Source: Nemertoderma westbladi (taxonomy: Eukaryota > Xenacoelomorpha > Nemertodermatida > Nemertodermatidae). From it: DNA of 29,814 nucleotides. Under the pieces are notes generated by a model. The model was given only the letters and a program-made list of their open reading frames with translations. It searched no databases and was not told the origin of the DNA. Of the stretch, positions 8,660-18,804 are shown piece after piece. A program made the translations under genes and the position numbers. Position 1 is the stretch's first letter, and each line of letters begins with the position of its first letter. The DNA lies in assembly GCA_032718475.1 (NCBI GenBank), contig JAUCBJ010007924.1:1-29814 (forward strand). The letters are read 5' to 3'.

Positions 8660-11600
8660 CCGGGGACTACTGTTGGGGTTGCTGTTTTCAGGGGGTGTAC
8701 TGTCTGGTTGGCTGTTGTCCGGGGTTCTACTATCTGGGTGGCTGTTGTCCGGGGGTCTAATGTCTGGGTGGCTGTTGTCCGGGGGTCTAATGTCTGGTTG
8801 GCTGTTGTCCGGGGGTCTAATGTCTGGTTGGCTGTTGTCCGGGGGTCTAATATCTGGTTGGCTGTTGTCCGGGGGTGTACTGTCTTGTTGGCTGTTGTCC
8901 GCAGGTCTAATGTCTGGTTGGCTGTTGTCTGGTGGTCTAATGTCTGGTTGGCTGTTGTCCGGGGGTCTACTTTCTGGGTGGCTGTTGTCCGGGGGTCAAC
9001 TGTCTGGGTGGCTGTTGTCCGCAGGTCTAATGTCTGGTTGGCTGTTGTCTGGTGGTCTAATGTCTGGTTGGCTGTTGTCCGGGGGTCTACTTTCTGGGTG
9101 GCTGTTGTCCGGGGGTCAACTGTCTGGTTGGCTGTTGTCCGGGTCTACTATCTGGGTGGCTGTTGTCTCAGGGGGTCTAATGTCTGGTTGGCTGTTGTCC
9201 GGGGGTCTAATGTCTGGTTGGCTGTTGTCGGGGGGTCTAATGTCTCGTTGGATATTGTCCGGGAGTCTACTTTCTGGGTGGCTGTTGTCCGGGGGTCTAC
9301 TGTCTGGGTGGCTGTTGTCCGGGGGTCTAATGTCTGGTTGGCTGTTGTCGGTTGGTCTAATGTCTGGTAGGCTGTTGTCCGGGGGTCTACTGTCTGGGTG
9401 GCTGTTGTCCGGGGGTCTAATGTCTGGTTGGCTGTTGTACGGGTCTACTATCTGGGTGGCTGTTGTCTCAGGGGGTCTAATGTCTGGTTGGCTGTTGTCC
9501 GGGGGTCTAATGTCTGGTTGGCTGTTGTCGGGGGGTCTAATGTCTCGTTGGCTGTTGTCCGGGAGTCTACTGTCTGGGTGGCTGTTGTCCGGGGGTCTAC
9601 AGTCTGGGTGGCTGTTGTCCGGGGGTCTACTGTCTGGGTGGCTGTTGTCCGGGGGTATAATGTCTGGTTGGCTGTTGTCCGGGGGTCTAATGTCTGGTTA
9701 GCTGTTGTCAGGGGGTCTAATGTCTGGTTGGCTGTTGTTCGGGGGTGTAATGTCTGGTTGGCTGTTGTCTGGCGGTCTACTGTCTGAATGGCTGTTGTCC
9801 GGGGTTCTACTGTCTGGGTGGCTGTTGTCCGGGGGTCTACTGTCTGGGTGGCTGTTGTCCGGGGTCTACTGTCTGGGTGGCTGTTGTCCGGGGGTCTAAT
9901 GTCTGGGTGGCTGTTATCCGGGGGTTTTTCTGTCTGGTTGGCTGTTGTCCGGGGGTCTAATGTCTGGTTGGCTGTTGTCCGGGGGTCTACTGTCTGGGTG
10001 GCTGTTGTCCGTGGGTCTAATGTCTGGTTGGCTGTTGTTCGGGGGTCTACTGTGGGGGTGGCTCTTTTCCGCTGGTCTACTGTCTGGGTGGCTGTTGTCC
10101 GGGGGTCTAATGTCTGGTTGGCTGTTGTCCGGGGGTCTACTGTCTGGGTGGCTGTTGTCCGTGGGTCTAATGTCTGGTTGGCTGTTGTTCGGGGGTCTAC
10201 TGTGGGGGTGGCTCTTTTCCGCAGGTCTACTGTCTGGGTGGCTGTTGTCCGGGGGTCTAATGTCTGGTTGGCTGCTGTCCGGTTTTCTACTGTCTGGTTG
10301 GCTTTTGTCCGGGTGTCTAATGTCTGGTTGGCTGTTTTCCGGGGGTCTACTGTCTGGGTGTCTGTTGTCCGGGGGTCTAATGTCTGGTTGGCTGTTATCC
10401 GGTGGTCTACTGTCTGGGTAGCTGTTGTCCGGGGGTCTAACATCTGGTTGGCTATTGTCCGGGGTCTATTGTCTGATTGGCAGTTGTCCGGGGGTCTAAT
10501 GTCTGGTTGGCTGTTGTCCGGGGGTCTACTGTCTGGGTGGCTGTTGTCCGGGGGTCTACTGTCTGGGTGGCTGTTGTCCGAGGGTCTACTGTCTGGGTGG
10601 ATGTTGTCCGGGGGTCTAATGTCTGGTTGGCTATTGTCCGGGACTCTACTGTCTGGGTGGCTTTTGTCCAGGGGTCTAATGTCTGGTTGGCTGTTGTCCG
10701 GGGGTCTACTGTTTGGGTGGCTGTTGTCTTGGGGTCTACTGTCTGGGTGGCTGTTGTCCGGGGGTCTAATGTCTGGTTGACTGTTGTCCAGGGGTCTACT
10801 ATCTGGGTGGCTGTTATCCGGAGATCTAATGTCTGGTTGGCTGTTGTCCGGGGGTCTAATGTCTGGTTGGCTGTTTTCCGGGGGTCTACTGTCTGGTTGG
10901 CTGTTGTCCGGGGGTCTACTGTCTGGGTGGCTGTTGTCCGGGGGTCTAATGTCTGGTTGGCTGTGGTCCGGTGGTCTATTGTCTGGGTGGCTGTTGTCCG
11001 GGGGTCTAATGTCTGGTTGGCTGTTGTCCGGGGGTCTAATATCTGGTTGGCTGTTGTCCGGGGTCTAATTTCTGGTTGGCTGTTGTCCGGGGGTCTAATG
11101 TCTGGTTGACTGTTGTCCGGGGGTATACTGTCTGGGTGGCTGTTGTCCGGGGGTCTACTGTCTGGGTGGCTGTTGTCCGGGGGTCTACTGTCTGGGTGGC
11201 TGTTGTCCGGGGGTATAATGTCTGGTTGGCTGTTTTTCGGGGGTCTAATGTCTGGTTGGCTGTTGTCTGGGGGTCTACTGTCTGGGTGGCTGTTGTTCGG
11301 GGGTCTACTGTCTGGGTGGCTGTTGTCCGGGGGTCTACTGTCTGGGTGGCTGTTGTCCGGGGGTCTACTGTATGGGTGGCTGTTATCCGGGGGTGTACTG
11401 TCTGGTTGGCTGTTGTCTTGGGGTCTAATGTCTGGTTGGCTGTTGTCCGGGTGGCTGTTGTTCGGGGGTTAATGTCTGGTTGGCTGTTGTCCGGGGGTCT
11501 AGTGTCTGGATGGCTGTTGTCCGGGGGTCTACTGTCTGGTTGGCTGTTGTCCGGGGGTCTACTGTCTGAGTGGCTGTTGTCAGGGGGTCTAATGTCTGGT

Positions 11601-11957
11601 TGGCTGTTGTCCGGGAGTCTACTGTCTGGGTGGCTTTTGTCCGGGGGTATAATGTCTGGTTGGCTGTTGTCCGGGGGTCTACAGTCTGGGTGGCTGTTGT
11701 CCTGGGGTCGACTGTTTGCGTGGTTGTTGTCCGGGGGTCTAATATCTGGTTGGCTGTTGTCCGGGGGTCTACTGTCTGGGTGGCTGTGGTCCGGGGGTCT
11801 AATGTCTGGTTGGCTGTTTTCCGGGGGTCTACTGTCTGGGTGGCTGTTGTCCGGGGGTCTGATGTCTGGGTGGCTGTTGTCCGGGGTCTACTGTCTGGGT
11901 GGTTGTTGTCCGGGGGTCTACTGTCTGGTTGGCTTTTGTCCGGGGGTCTACTGTCTG
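8660..11957. repeat. Higher-order copy 2 of the 30-bp array, slightly truncated
   Basis: It follows copy 1 unit by unit, including its rare variants, with scattered substitutions. Near 10420 it lacks one unit that copy 1 has at about 7081-7110. It has one extra unit around 10780-10810 and ends two to three units short of a full copy. Near the end the offset to copy 1 has drifted to 3340 bp. The match of rare variants shows recent duplication of the whole block. Confidence 0.92.
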
Positions 11958-11962
11958 TCTAC

Positions 11963-12242
11963 TATGGAATTCTCCACGTTCCATTATAATTGTCAATTAA
12001 GCTTCTTGCATATATAATTGGACAATTAATTATATTATCTGAAATCTAGGCATAGGATTCTTACTCATTGCTGGACCACCCAGTTATGATCAGCAAAATA
12101 TTATTATTGCACATATTAAAGTATAAAATAGGTAAATATGAACTGCATTAATCGGCCTCTATTTGTTTATTCGGCCGACGATTTTATTTTAATTTTGCTA
12201 AATAAATAGATATCTATATCTATATGTTATTACCAAGAAAAA
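11963..12242. other. AT-rich flank right of the 30-bp array
   Basis: The array stops within a few bases at about 11960 and gives way to unrelated AT-rich DNA. A short TATC-rich microsatellite-like tract lies at about 12209-12226. No gene is visible. Confidence 0.6.
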
Positions 12243-12335
12243 TAGATCAGGTATAACCTCTTGTTTAATTCTCCAGCAGTGCCCACTGAATCTTAATCTG
12301 CGCTCACGGAGGGTGGTTGATACAGGTGGTATTGT
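12243..12335 (-). pseudogene. LINE RT C-terminal fragment
   Basis: About 31 codons read TIPPVSTTLRERRLRFSGHC and on to a few hydrophobic/acidic residues. The RRLRFSGHCWR block matches the post-RT C-terminal motif of APE-type LINEs, and the intact LINE in this window has NRLRFAGHCFR at the equivalent place. The surrounding frame (to 12485) is AT-rich and not recognisable. It is a short remnant of a different LINE copy or subfamily, in the same orientation as the large LINE. Confidence 0.65.
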
Positions 12336-13760
12336 GTATGTGTACCAATAATTTAATGTAGGGCCTACCCATAATACATTTGTGAAACTGTAAAATAGGG
12401 ATACAACAAGTGTAGTGTTTGTACCTTTTATTTTAATAATTTGTAATTTAAAATAATTGAATGACATCTTGTTGTTCTTATGCATTTTTTCAAATTTAAG
12501 TCACAATGTTAATTTCTTACTTAAATAATAGCGGACAATTACTGCTGAGTGGCAGATGGGAGATCAGTTGGGCATTCTGCACACAGTGATCACCTTTACC
12601 CTCTTCCATATTTACATACTGAACATGTTCCTTCTTGTTTATATTTGAACAAGGAATACTGCAACCATTACTCAGTCTTTCTTTCTAACATATTTATTCA
12701 AATAAAATACATTCGGACGCAATAAAAACACGTTCATGAAAATATATTTTGTAATCCGTCCCATTCATCCTTACTCGTCGCATCAAAGAAACCCAAACCA
12801 TCATCCGCGAATACAACTAAAGATTGCCGTTGAGTAATTTGGACATACTGAGTGGCACATGGTGTAATATATATCTGGCTCAAAGTTTATAGCTCTGGCT
12901 CTAACTCATATTGAATGGATCACTTAGGAGTAAAATATGTAATCCCAGTGAATCAATTATTTGTCTTGCTCTGTATATAAGTGGATCTATTGTATTCATG
13001 TTATCACTGCTATAAGAGAGCTGTAAATGCCGGTACTTTAGTAGGCCTACACAGTAAAACCTCGTATTAATTTACTGAAAGTAAACATCATTTTACACCG
13101 TCCGCCGACCCAGAACAACACAAGTGGCAAAAACAAAATTGTTTAGGGATGAAGATTTTTAGTTTAAAATGATATTGATATTAATTATTGTCTATAATAA
13201 TTAATAATTAACCTGACCCCGGCACAAATGTTCTAAAGGGACTAACCGAGCGCTTATTTCTTCTGATCTTCTTGCCTTGTATACTTAAATGGTAGTTAAA
13301 TGAGTACCAATTTCCTCTGTGAGGTATAATTATGGGGGACCGCACTGGAAAGAAGTCAACAGACTTTGTGTGTAATCCCTGACAGAAGAAAACTTTACCG
13401 AATTTATACGCTACGAATGCAATTTTGAGCATATGAATATCAGTATATCGATTACGTATCTATTACCTTTGTGTACCGGTATTGAATGTAAGAAGCAAAC
13501 ACTATTGTTAAGGTGATCACGTGAGCATTGGCTTGAGATACTCGGAAAGATGTCCTATGGATTAGTCAGTAGAATAACCGTAGCTCGATTCGGTCCTAAA
13601 GAATAACCGGTGTCCTAGTTTCTATTGAATCCCCCTAAAAAAAGACTCCCCTGATTGGGGGTTCATTCCAACTGGTTGAAATGATTTTCCTTCGAAGGTT
13701 GGGCAGTAGTTTGTAATGAATCCCATAAAAAATGACTCCCAAATCATTTAAACCTATGTG
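12336..13760. other. AT-rich intergenic DNA, no gene
   Basis: Nothing is supported as coding; the 74-codon minus-strand frame at 13208-13432 has no recognisable motif. One GTAGGCCTAC palindrome occurs at 13041-13050. Confidence 0.55.
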
Positions 13761-13828
13761 AATCCCCATTCATTCCAACCTATAGGTTTAAATTAATCCC
13801 CATTTATTTCAACCTATAGGTTTAAATG
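13761..13828. repeat. 34-bp direct repeat, two copies, with palindromic core
   Basis: Units 13761-13794 and 13795-13828 start with AATCCCCATT and differ at only a few positions. Each contains the perfect 12-base palindrome AACCTATAGGTT. A related inverted piece (TTTAAACCTATG) lies just left, near 13748, and related AATCCC... motifs occur from about 13627. Confidence 0.75.
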
Positions 13829-14653
13829 AATCCATTGATCAACGGGATTCAATACAAACTACACTCTTAGAAAACATTGAAACAATATTGGCAAAATTGT
13901 AAACTATATTGCCATTCCGCACAAATTTGGTACACCGATCTCGACTTCCTATTTGGCTAGCCATCAAAGCAATATAAAATAGCCGTTGCATTTTGGTAAT
14001 ATAATTTGTCAAATATCTTGCACATTTGGCAATATACTTTATTACGACATTCGTTTATATTGCCACAAATGCAAACTATTTTCAGCCAATTAAATTGCCA
14101 AATTGTCTATATGTGATAATTAGGCGTAGCTGGCCAAAACGACAATAGGATAATAATCCGTACCATTTAGAAAGTATGTTTTTGGGAAGTGGCATGTGTC
14201 GGGGTCGCTAAAGAGAATCCAAAACAATAGACGATTGCCAATAGATCAGGTTACTGACTGTTATATTTGTTATCTTATACAGCTGTTATTTGGGTCAATT
14301 ATCCGGAGAGGGTTGGATTTTCGTGTCAAGAATACACCAAGCCCCCCGCCCGCCCCGTCCCTGCTGCCCACCCAACAATATATCTGGGGGGATATTAAGT
14401 AAAAGGGTGTTTGATAAGATACAAAATTGCAAAATAAAATAGTTGGTAATATTTAAATGATTGATTATTATTGCTATGTATAAAACAATTACAAAACAAA
14501 TCAAATTCAATAAAAAAAAACACTAAACTATAAAATAGTTAAGTTCTATATTTCCAAATTCGAACATTTTATTAACACCGTTGATACTAACGACGGACCC
14601 ACAACACGAGCTAAACTGTTTACAGTGGTGAATCCGAATGCCAACGTGTTTCA
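13829..14653. other. AT-rich spacer, no gene
   Basis: Contains repeated short words (ATATTGCC, AAACTAT) in both orientations between about 13885 and 14110, perhaps a decayed inverted-repeat element. There is also a C-rich tract at 14341-14371 and an AATAAA followed by an A run near 14510. None supports a gene. Confidence 0.45.
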
Positions 14654-14812
14654 CAGTTTAGGTGCGGTGTCCAAAGAAACGGCCGTCATCTCTACCTTGG
14701 ACGCAATCCGCATGCACGAGATAATCCCATGGTTGTAGAGATGAACATAGTGCATAGTTGGGGAGTTCTCTGCTGTGAGAACGACACCGAGGTAGCAGAA
14801 ACTGTTTACGAA
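14654..14812 (-). pseudogene. LINE RT fragment (YLG block)
   Basis: The frame begins FVNSFCYLGVVLT and ends SLDTAPKL just before a stop. This resembles the segment after the RT palm of non-LTR retrotransposons, where an F-x-YLG motif is followed by a helical region. The large LINE here has DDFCYLGSWI in the same position. Sequence upstream continues in another frame, so the piece is frameshifted and truncated. No catalytic RT motif is present. It appears to be a different subfamily from the large LINE. Confidence 0.55.
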
Positions 14813-14839
14813 CTCTCTGGGATGAAAAAGGCATGACAT

Positions 14840-15460
14840 CTTTAGTGAAGTCGACTTTTATTATGTAACCTTGTAACCTGTAACTTTTATTTGAAAAAAG
14901 CAAGGTAACTAACTACATTTCCAGTCTGCTAGTACAATAGTGGCACACCAACAACTAGAATTACTGTATTACTATTGTTACAGTACTGTTGTATTACTTG
15001 TTGTATTACTAGAAATTATACAATATGACAATTGTACTTATAGACCAACCTGGCCAACTGATAGACCTTTCCTGGTTGCTGATTTTATTTCTCAGGTCAG
15101 TTTTCATTTTTAATGAAATCTAGTTAGTCTGTGTGTCTGTCTGTCGGTCGGTCTTTCTGACTTTCCGACAATCTGTCAGTCAAATATAGGAAAAGGTCAC
15201 ACCATCTAGCTAAAAGTTTAGTTATAGGGGCTTTCCTGGTTGCCGAATCGATTTCGAGTGTCAGAATTAACATTTGATGACTTCCAAATTGTCTGTTTGG
15301 CTGTCAGTTATATTTTGACGGACAGACTGACAGGCTTACAGATAGGAACGACGACGCCAAATTTAAATACTGATATTAGGAATGAAATCACGCACCAAGA
15401 AACCCCATATTGGAAATTTTTTTAGACAGATAGTATGAATTCCATTGTTTTGGAGACATA
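14840..15460. other. Spacer between LINE fragment and large LINE
   Basis: No gene is visible. It contains short simple runs (a GTCT/GTCG-rich tract near 15128-15155, T7 near 15416). Confidence 0.5.
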
Positions 15461-15502
15461 ATACTACTACTAGGTTCGGCATGCTGCATTGCAGCTGCAT
15501 TT

Positions 15503-17692
15503 TTAAGAATGCTGTGCCGGCTTGTCGACAAAATTGCGCCGCCACAACTCCCTATCACCCATGACATTTGCAAGGTCTTCCGCATCTTCCAGGCCAGTGT
15601 CCTTTAAGATGCGTCTCAAGAAAGTCATGGGCTGTCCACCATGCTTATTCACTCCATGAGGCTGCCAAAGTACAAGATTATGCACTGGCTGGTCCTCACG
15701 GCGAAAGCAATGTCCTGCAAAGCGGAGGCGATTTTGTTCTAGTGTCAAGCTTGGGGGAACCAATGAGACACCTCCAATGTTATATAGTGTCTGGTTGGAG
15801 ATGTGTGCATTGTACTTGACACAATGAACCCGGCGTAGCATTCTTGTGAATGTGCCATCCAGAGATTTGGTGTCCTCAGCAGTTAGAGCCCAGCATGGAC
15901 TTCCATAGAGGAGTACTGGAACTACTGCTGCTCTAAATAACCGGACCTTAAGTTTTCGATTAATTCTCGGTGACTTCCAAATCCTGGAAAGCCTATTCAA
16001 GGCTGCCCATGCCTTTCCCTTACGTATTCGAAGGTCCTCACCTGCTTTCCGGATCCATGATCCCAGGTAACAGAAGTCATCCACATGCTCAAGCATACCA
16101 TATTTTGAGCTTATGCTCATCCGATCAGAGACTTGCTGAGGACTTTCAAAGTTAAGTGTCAAAATTTTAGTCTTTCTGGAGTTAATAAAAAGACCAACAC
16201 TAGAAGCAGCATGTTCTAATGAGCTGAGGAGCCGTTGGGCTCCCTCTAGTGATTCTGAGAGTTCTCCTAAGTCATCAGCAATGTCTAGATCAGTTAGGTA
16301 CTTGGCAGGATTTCCTCGACTTCTGAAGCCAGAAGGTGGAGTTATCATCACCCCATCATCATTATGATGATCTAAGGACATGCGTAGAACATAGTCAACA
16401 ACAATTATGAACAAGAATGGTGCAAGTGTGTCTCCCTGGAGGACGCCCCATAACACTTCAAATGGTTCTGTGTCACCGTCAACAGTAGACACAAATGTTG
16501 TCGAACCATCGTATACTGATCTGATTGCTGCAATAATTTCATCAGGAATCCCATATAATGAAAGTATGCTGAACATACGTGAGCGAGAGACTGAATCAAA
16601 GGCCTTGGAGAAGTCAACAAAGATAACAGCCAGATGCCTGTCTTTCTTTTTTGATAACTCTTCAATTATCCTTCTAAGTGCCAAAATGGGCTCCATGGTC
16701 CCACGACCTTTACGGAACCCATTCTGATTTCCACGGAGCAGTCTCTCAATGGGATCCCTGATGCGATTTAATAGAATTCTATTGTATAGCTTTGCAGCAA
16801 ACGAGATCAATGAGATTCCCCGAAAAGAACCATAGAGTGTTAGGTTGCCCTTCTTGGGAACTGGTACCAACTTATTTGTTTTCATTTCTTGTGGGACTCT
16901 TGTTGTACGGTACATGGCTACTATGATGGGATAGATGAGCTTTAAACACTCAGGTATTTTAAAGACCTCAGGGGGAACACCATCTACTCCACTGGCACGA
17001 TTGGTCTTAATGCTCTTTGCAGCAGCCTTCACTTCTGCAAAGGAGATATCACCAATGGGAATATCTGGGAGTACAGACACAGACACTTTTACTTCTATAA
17101 AGTTATCAGGCAATACCCTGTCATTATTGAGGAGCTTTTCAAAGTGGGCCTTCCAACCATTGAGGCGATCGGCTGGTGATTCAGCCTTAACCTTGGTGGT
17201 TGGTTGGCTTTTTCGACCAGCAAGCAAGTTGATCGATCTCCATGCCTGGGATGATTGCCTGCTGTCGTCAGCATCATTGATAGCATCAACCTGTTGGTTT
17301 ATTAGCTCCTGTAAATTAACAGAGTACTGCCTGTTCAGGGACCTAGATGCAGCCTTAACTGCATTCTTGGCCGCTGTAGTCTGTTTGAGTCGGGACTCTT
17401 TCTGCGCCTTGTAGAGGTCATTTCGGCATTTCTGAATTTGGTTGTCAGTCCAGGGGGCCCGTTTCCTGTTTCGATGGTATACAGGAACTGTTTCTGCAGC
17501 TGCTAACTTAACTGCCTCTGTGAAGGCAGTATAACCCTCACAGTGATCTGCCGCCTCAGAGGCAAGAACATCATACCTGTTGCTCAGCTGTAGTGTGAAG
17601 CTTGGCTGTTGCAACAGAGAGGACCAGTCATGCCGCGGCAAGGCAGATTTCGTTGTTCTGCTAGCACGCAGACTAAGTCTCACCTTGGCCAC
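15503..17692 (-). CDS. LINE reverse transcriptase and C-terminal domain (open frame)
   Basis: About 729 codons end at TAA 15503-15505. The frame has no natural ATG at its left limit: it opens at a GTG and is really the continuation of the endonuclease frame, in which SDHRLIVAK (17684-17710) precedes it. Numbering from that GTG, there is a fingers segment with SFRGISLIS (289-297), NQNGFRKGRGT (322-332), motif A FVDFSKAFD (catalytic Asp360), motif B GVLQGDTLAP (416-425) and motif C IADD (471-474). Post-RT blocks are FCYLGS (540-545), LLYGSPCWAL (594-603) and NRLRFAGHCFR (654-664). All three catalytic aspartates are kept. The residue before ADD is Ile, where Phe or Tyr is usual, a one-base change. 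Since the endonuclease is broken, this is a relic of a recently active element rather than a working gene. Confidence 0.9.
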   Translation of the reverse strand: MAKVRLSLRASRTTKSALPRHDWSSLLQQPSFTLQLSNRYDVLASEAADHCEGYTAFTEAVKLAAAETVPVYHRNRKRAPWTDNQIQKCRNDLYKAQKESRLKQTTAAKNAVKAASRSLNRQYSVNLQELINQQVDAINDADDSRQSSQAWRSINLLAGRKSQPTTKVKAESPADRLNGWKAHFEKLLNNDRVLPDNFIEVKVSVSVLPDIPIGDISFAEVKAAAKSIKTNRASGVDGVPPEVFKIPECLKLIYPIIVAMYRTTRVPQEMKTNKLVPVPKKGNLTLYGSFRGISLISFAAKLYNRILLNRIRDPIERLLRGNQNGFRKGRGTMEPILALRRIIEELSKKKDRHLAVIFVDFSKAFDSVSRSRMFSILSLYGIPDEIIAAIRSVYDGSTTFVSTVDGDTEPFEVLWGVLQGDTLAPFLFIIVVDYVLRMSLDHHNDDGVMITPPSGFRSRGNPAKYLTDLDIADDLGELSESLEGAQRLLSSLEHAASSVGLFINSRKTKILTLNFESPQQVSDRMSISSKYGMLEHVDDFCYLGSWIRKAGEDLRIRKGKAWAALNRLSRIWKSPRINRKLKVRLFRAAVVPVLLYGSPCWALTAEDTKSLDGTFTRMLRRVHCVKYNAHISNQTLYNIGGVSLVPPSLTLEQNRLRFAGHCFRREDQPVHNLVLWQPHGVNKHGGQPMTFLRRILKDTGLEDAEDLANVMGDRELWRRNFVDKPAQHS

Positions 17693-17698
17693 AATTAG

Positions 17699-18723
17699 GC
17701 GGTGATCACTGGAGAAGGTGTAGAGGATCGTAGTGTAAATGCATTACAATCTTGTATAGAGCTCCTGTATTTCCTACGAAACAGGATATGGTCTATCTGG
17801 GACTTGTGACCACTGGGTCCACTATGAGTCCATAACTTTCCAGTTCGCTTCTTGAACTAGGTTCCCGCCGAAAACAATCCATTTCCAGAGATAAAATCCT
17901 GAAGATGGACGGAATTTCGGTTAACACTATTGCTATAGACCCAGGGCGATGTAGGTGATTGATGCAGACTTGCATTAAAGTCTCTCAGGAATGTTAAGAA
18001 TGCATGCTGATCCACTCCATCAGTAGCTGCTTGTAGATTCTGGTAGAAATTTTCCACCTCCTCTACAGGGGCAACACTAGTTGCAGAGTAGCACACAATC
18101 AGAACCACCTTAGGAAACTTCTTAGCCAGTCTTCCAGAACATGAGAAGTGGCAACGGATGATGCGGTTAGAGATTTGGTCTATTTTGTCCAATGCTGCAT
18201 GTGCAGTTGGATTCATCAATAGACCAATTCCAGCATTGCCACTTTCATCTGCTGAAGCGAGGGCGAGTCGCCAACCGCCCCCCATGCCCTTAATCAAAAC
18301 CTCATCAGTCTGTCCAGACTGTCGGTGCTCTTGAACACCCATTGCACTAAGAGATAGCTTATCTGCCAAGGCAGTCAGCTCACCTTGTCGCATTGGGGAC
18401 CCGAGTGTTAGGGCGTTTACTGAGGCTAGTCTAGTGACTTGCCTCAGATTCACCAATGGCTTTGTTGGTCGGGGTGGAACATGAGAGTAGCCTCCAAATC
18501 CAGAATCCCTCTCCCCCTCACAATCTGGCCTCCCTGGTGACCCAGGGCTTGGGCCAGAAAGGTCATCAGGAAAGGGACTCAAAAAATTGTTTGCCGCTCT
18601 CTCTCCAGTAGGGGGTGAGACAGGCAGCCGGTCAGGAGATAACTGACGCCTGTGAGGCCGATTGTGTCCAGTCATTCCACTGGCCTCTAGTGGCTGGACC
18701 TCCGCATTACTAATGTAATCCAT
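17699..18723 (-). pseudogene. LINE apurinic-like endonuclease domain, broken
   Basis: From ATG 18721-18723 (the frame is open further up to 18798) the protein has a Pro/Ser-rich N-terminal region of about 90 residues. The endonuclease fold follows: VNALTLG (about 102-108), the metal-binding-type GVQEHR (129-134), GNAGIGLLM (162-170), LIVCYSA (208-214) and RDFNASL (247-253). In the last, the usual Gly of GDFNA is Arg. The frame hits TAG at 17857-17859 where related elements have a sense codon. It then continues in the same frame with FKKRTGK, HKSQIDHILF and SIQDCNAF, and must shift frame at about 17720-17745 to reach the conserved SDHR (17699-17710). The domain would nick target DNA to prime reverse transcription. 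Confidence 0.85.
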
Positions 18724-18777
18724 AGTGGGGGTTGGGGGGTGCTTTTTTTGCCGAGTCAGCTCTCGGGGCAAATACCA

Positions 18778-18804
18778 CACCCTGGTTTGCCATTCCACAG
18801 GGTG
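18778..18804. repeat. Short inverted repeat at the 5' end of the LINE frame
   Basis: CACCCTG (18778-18784) and CAGGGTG (18798-18804) form a perfect 7-bp stem with a 13-base loop, at the point where the LINE open frame begins. It may be chance or part of the element's 5' leader. Confidence 0.35.

Larger units (their letters stand above)
5313..11962. repeat. 30-bp minisatellite, about 220 units
   Basis: About 6.65 kb of head-to-tail 30-bp units; 5431-5460 is a typical unit. The + strand is rich in G and T: 23 of 30 bases in the typical unit, with only two A. Two unit types intermix. Type A (5431-5460) has A at unit position 13 and T at position 21; type B (5941-5970) has C and G there. The two positions are mostly linked. 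Every unit has a run of about five G. Single-base gains and losses in that run (for example at 6511 and 7143) shift the reading frame. Because 30 is a multiple of three, four of six frames are open in a typical unit, giving peptides such as SGGLMSGWLL, VRGSNVWLAV and TANQTLDPRT. None of these is a credible gene. The left edge is sharp at 5313; the right edge is at about 11955-11962. Confidence 0.97.
15461..18798 (-). mobile_element. Nearly full-length APE-type LINE (RTE-like), inactive
   Basis: The minus strand reads 5' region, apurinic-endonuclease-like domain, RT, then C-terminal domain, the standard order of an APE-type non-LTR retrotransposon that integrates by target-primed reverse transcription. 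Just past the RT stop the element shows a short trinucleotide run (TAG/TAC repeats at 15461-15473), which may be its 3' end; RTE-like elements often end in short tandem repeats. It is inactivated by at least one nonsense codon (17857-17859) and one frameshift (about 17720-17745) in the endonuclease, while the RT frame is fully open. No target-site duplication could be identified by eye. The RTE-like assignment rests on overall layout and C-terminal motifs and is tentative; the LINE call itself is secure. Confidence 0.9.

Noticed and set aside
5313-11962. CRISPR array
   Set aside because: The units are contiguous with no unique spacers, no cas genes are present, and the context is eukaryotic. 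It is a minisatellite.
5313-11962. Telomeric or rRNA spacer repeat
   Set aside because: The unit does not resemble a telomere repeat, and no rRNA sequence was recognised on either side.
5326-12017. Many long frames in the 30-bp array encoding 10-residue repeats such as SGGLMSGWLL or TANQTLDPRT (up to 544 codons)
   Set aside because: The period is a multiple of three and four of six frames of the unit lack stops. Frames overlap on both strands, start and stop at random indels in the G run, and show no conserved start or flanking gene structure.
15568-17414. Plus-strand frames inside the LINE, including 159 codons at 16935-17414
   Set aside because: They are antisense to the recognisable RT domain and lack any known motif.
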